A stretch of 64,000 nt of DNA. It comes from Paraburkholderia bryophila (lineage in GTDB: Bacteria; Pseudomonadota; Gammaproteobacteria; Burkholderiales; Burkholderiaceae). Position 1 is the first letter of the stretch. Each line of letters starts with the position of its first letter. Below the pieces are notes generated by a model. It did not search any database and was not told the DNA's origin. It saw nothing but the letters and a program-made list of their open reading frames with translations. A program made the translations under genes and the position numbers. The stretch spans positions 62,001 through 126,000 of the forward strand of contig NZ_QLTK01000022.1 in assembly GCF_003269035.1 (NCBI RefSeq), in the 5' to 3' direction. Positions 61,715 to 64,000 of the stretch are shown here, in pieces.

Positions 61715-63772
61715 ATGAATCGTTACCCCCTCTGGAAATACGCCGTGATGCTGGTGGCTCTGGTCATCGGCCTCGTGTACACGCTGCCCAACCTGTTCGG
61801 CGAAGCGCCGGCGGTGCAGGTGTCGAGCGGCAAGGCAACGGTGAAGCTCGACTCGACCACGCTGTCGGCTGTCGAAGCCGCGCTCGCCGCAAATCAGATC
61901 AAGCCTGACGACGTCACGTTCGACAACTCGTCGACCAACGCGAACATTCGCGTGCGTCTGCCGGACACCGACACGCAACTGCGCGTGAAGGACCTGCTGC
62001 AAAAGTCGCTGAACGCCGACCCGACCGACCCGCAATTCGTCGTCGCGCTGAATCTGCAAAGCGCGTCGCCGCACTGGCTGACCGCCCTGCATGCGTTGCC
62101 GATGTACCTCGGTCTCGATCTGCGCGGCGGGGTGCACTTCCTGTTGCAAGTCGACATGGCCGGTGCGCTGAACAAGAAGCTCGACTCCGACGCGTCCGAC
62201 GCACGCACGCTGCTGCGCGACAACAACATCCGCGACGGCGGTGTGAACCGCGTGAACCAGACGGTGGTGATCAATTTCGCCGACCAGGCCACGGCGGACG
62301 CCGCGCTCAAGCAACTGAGCCGCGGTATCGGCGAACTCCAGTGGGCCTCGCAAACCGGCACCGACGGTAGCGTGCAACTGGTCGGCACGTTCACGCCGGC
62401 CGTGCAGAAAACGGTGCAGGACGCCGCGCTCAAGCAGAACATCACCACGCTGCATAACCGCGTGAACGAACTCGGCGTGGCCGAGCCGGTGATCCAGCAG
62501 CAAGGCGCCGACCGCATCGTGGTCGAACTGCCGGGCGTGCAGGACACAGCGAAGGCGAAGGACATCATCGGCCGTACGGCAACGCTCGAAGCGCGTCTGG
62601 CCGATCCGGTCAACACGCATCCGCAACCGGGCGACCCCGTGCCGCCGGGCGACGAGCTGTTCACGCAAGGCAACCAGACGCCGGTGCTGCTGCGCAAGCA
62701 GATCATCTTCACCGGCGACCGGATTATCGACGCGTCGGCAGGTTTCGACGAGCATCAGCGTCCGTCCGTCAACATCCGTCTGGATTCGGCGGGTGGCCGC
62801 GCGGTGCGTAGCGTGTCGCGCGATAACATCGGCAAGCCGATGGCCATGGTGCTGTTCGAAAAGGGCAAGGGCGAAGTGCTGACGGTGGCGACCATCCAGT
62901 CGGAACTGGGCGACCGCTTCCAGATCACCGGCCAGGCCACGCCGCAAGGCGCCGCCGACCTCGCGCTGTTGCTGCGCGCCGGTTCGCTGGCCGCGCCGAT
63001 GGACATCATCGAAGAACGCACCATCGGCCCGAGCCTCGGCGCGGACAACATCAAGAAGGGCTTCCACTCCGTCGTGTGGGGCTTCGCGGCAATCGCCGTC
63101 TTCATGATCGCGTACTACATGCTGTTCGGCGTGATCTCGGTGATCGGCCTGTCGGTCAACCTGCTGCTGCTGATCGCGGTGCTGTCCATGCTGCAAGCCA
63201 CGCTCACCTTGCCGGGTATCGCCGCTATCGCGCTCGCGCTCGGTATGGCGATCGACTCGAACGTGCTGATCAACGAGCGCGTGCGCGAAGAACTGCGCCA
63301 CGGCGCGCCGCCGCAACTGGCTATTCAGAACGGCTACGCGCACGCCTGGGCGACGATTCTCGACTCGAACGTCACCACGCTGATCGCCGGCCTCGCGCTG
63401 CTCGCCTTCGGCTCCGGCCCGGTGCGCGGCTTCGCGATGGTCCACTGTATCGGCATCTTGACGTCGATGTTCTCGGCCGTGTTCTTCTCGCGCGGTCTCG
63501 TGAACCTGTGGTACGGCGGCAAGAAGAAGCTGAAGTCGCTGGCCATCGGTCAGGTGTGGCGTCCGGAAACGGCGCCCGCGGGCGCTTACCTCGGTAACGA
63601 AGACGCCGACACCGACACCGCGCAAGCCGTCGCCGCCGTGACCGCCAGGCCCAAGGGCAAGGCGGCCGCAGCCCAGGCACGCGCAGCCGGCAAGCCGACG
63701 GTGCGCCGCCGCAATGCGGACGCTTCGAACGCGACGCAGAACACGCCGCAGAAACCGGGTTCATCCCGCTGA
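61715..63772 (+). CDS. secD: Protein translocase subunit SecD
   Basis: With SecF uses the proton gradient to pull exported proteins through SecYEG from the periplasmic side. 685 residues. 'YPLWKYAVMLVALVIGLVYTLPNLFG' is TM1. A large periplasmic domain contains 'LDLRGGVHFLLQVDM' and 'QGADRIVVELPGVQD'. The C-terminal five-helix RND bundle has 'GLSVNLLLLIAVLSMLQATLTLPGIAAIALALGMAIDSNVLINERVREE'. The cytoplasmic tail after residue about 610 is Ala/Arg-rich and longer than in E. coli. secF begins 18 bp later. Confidence 0.97.
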   Translation: MNRYPLWKYAVMLVALVIGLVYTLPNLFGEAPAVQVSSGKATVKLDSTTLSAVEAALAANQIKPDDVTFDNSSTNANIRVRLPDTDTQLRVKDLLQKSLNADPTDPQFVVALNLQSASPHWLTALHALPMYLGLDLRGGVHFLLQVDMAGALNKKLDSDASDARTLLRDNNIRDGGVNRVNQTVVINFADQATADAALKQLSRGIGELQWASQTGTDGSVQLVGTFTPAVQKTVQDAALKQNITTLHNRVNELGVAEPVIQQQGADRIVVELPGVQDTAKAKDIIGRTATLEARLADPVNTHPQPGDPVPPGDELFTQGNQTPVLLRKQIIFTGDRIIDASAGFDEHQRPSVNIRLDSAGGRAVRSVSRDNIGKPMAMVLFEKGKGEVLTVATIQSELGDRFQITGQATPQGAADLALLLRAGSLAAPMDIIEERTIGPSLGADNIKKGFHSVVWGFAAIAVFMIAYYMLFGVISVIGLSVNLLLLIAVLSMLQATLTLPGIAAIALALGMAIDSNVLINERVREELRHGAPPQLAIQNGYAHAWATILDSNVTTLIAGLALLAFGSGPVRGFAMVHCIGILTSMFSAVFFSRGLVNLWYGGKKKLKSLAIGQVWRPETAPAGAYLGNEDADTDTAQAVAAVTARPKGKAAAAQARAAGKPTVRRRNADASNATQNTPQKPGSSR

Positions 63773-63790
63773 GTCCCGGAGAACTAGACC

Positions 63791-64000
63791 ATGGAATTTT
63801 TCCGTTTTCGCAAAGACGTTCCGTTCATGCAGCGTGCGTTGATCTTCAACGCGATCTCGCTGCTGACGTTCGTTGCCGCTGTATTTTTCCTGCTGCATCG
63901 CGGGCTGCATCTGTCGGTGGAATTCACCGGCGGTACAGTCGTCGAAGTGCAGTATCCGGGCGCGGCACCCTTGGAACCCGTGCGCGCCAGTCTGGCCAGG
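63791..64000 (+). CDS. secF: Protein translocase subunit SecF (3' truncated by window edge)
   Basis: Seventy codons are visible and run off the window end. The N-terminus 'MEFFRFRKDVPFMQRALIFNAISLLTFVAAVFFLLHRGLHLSVEFTGGTVVEVQYP' contains TM1 and the conserved 'EFTGGT' start of the first periplasmic domain of SecF. It partners SecD directly upstream. Completeness cannot be assessed. Confidence 0.95.
   Translation, partial: MEFFRFRKDVPFMQRALIFNAISLLTFVAAVFFLLHRGLHLSVEFTGGTVVEVQYPGAAPLEPVRASLAR

Overview
The window is high-GC betaproteobacterial chromosome. Gene content and order (purM/perM/hda/pcnB/folK/panB, grpE-dnaK-dnaJ, hemH, hrcA/nadK/recN, glnE/yhdP/tldD, oxyR next to recG, queA-tgt-yajC-secD-secF) fit Burkholderiales, most likely Paraburkholderia or Burkholderia chromosome 1. 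The assignment rests on synteny and protein character, not on a search. Almost everything is core housekeeping.

Layout. 1-1721: the right end of a mobile region. It holds a truncated IS21-family element (istA 3' end, complete istB, right terminal repeats), a short AT-rich stretch, and the 3' half of a tRNA-Lys(UUU) gene that looks like an attachment-site duplicate. 1731-4301: a terminator, a predicted outer-membrane barrel, a small membrane protein and an MscS channel. 4468-16129: DedA, mutL, miaA, purM, a PerM-type permease, hda, a HAD phosphatase, pcnB, folK, a deoxynucleoside kinase and panB. 16313-26064 (minus strand): the heat-shock/folate block pabBC-dnaJ-dnaK-(hypothetical)-grpE, then hslR-hemH and hrcA. 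26371-38928: nadK, recN, glnE, yhdP, a nitrilase-like amidase and tldD. 39004-40388: aroG with an apparent aromatic-amino-acid attenuator. 40504-41184: a HigBA-like toxin-antitoxin pair. 41279-49237: PduO-type adenosyltransferase, a D-lactate-dehydrogenase-like flavoprotein, glcDEF, yggS and proC. 49407-56093: ubiA, then a peroxide-defence cluster (dps, katA, oxyR with two small ORFs) and ggt. 56182-64000: recG, queA, tgt, yajC, secD and the start of secF.

The most interesting signal is upstream of aroG (DAHP synthase). A 22-codon ORF carries the run Phe-Tyr-Phe-Tyr-Phe-Phe-Trp and is followed by a strong intrinsic terminator. Four short segments (CCGCCA, CTGGCGG, CCGCCAG, CTGGCGG) can form the mutually exclusive 1:2, 2:3 and 3:4 pairings of a classical ribosome-mediated attenuator. 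This would tie entry into the shikimate pathway to the supply of charged Phe/Tyr/Trp tRNAs. Other second-look items: a near-consensus sigma-32 promoter at grpE, small ORFs around katA and hslR with good translation or promoter signals, an ATAG/CTAT-rich inverted repeat between oxyR and katA, a possibly leaderless mutL, and a low-complexity N-terminal extension on RecG.

Many start codons were moved inward from the longest reading frame on the basis of family N-termini and Shine-Dalgarno positions. All functions are read from motifs and remembered family features; no database search was possible.
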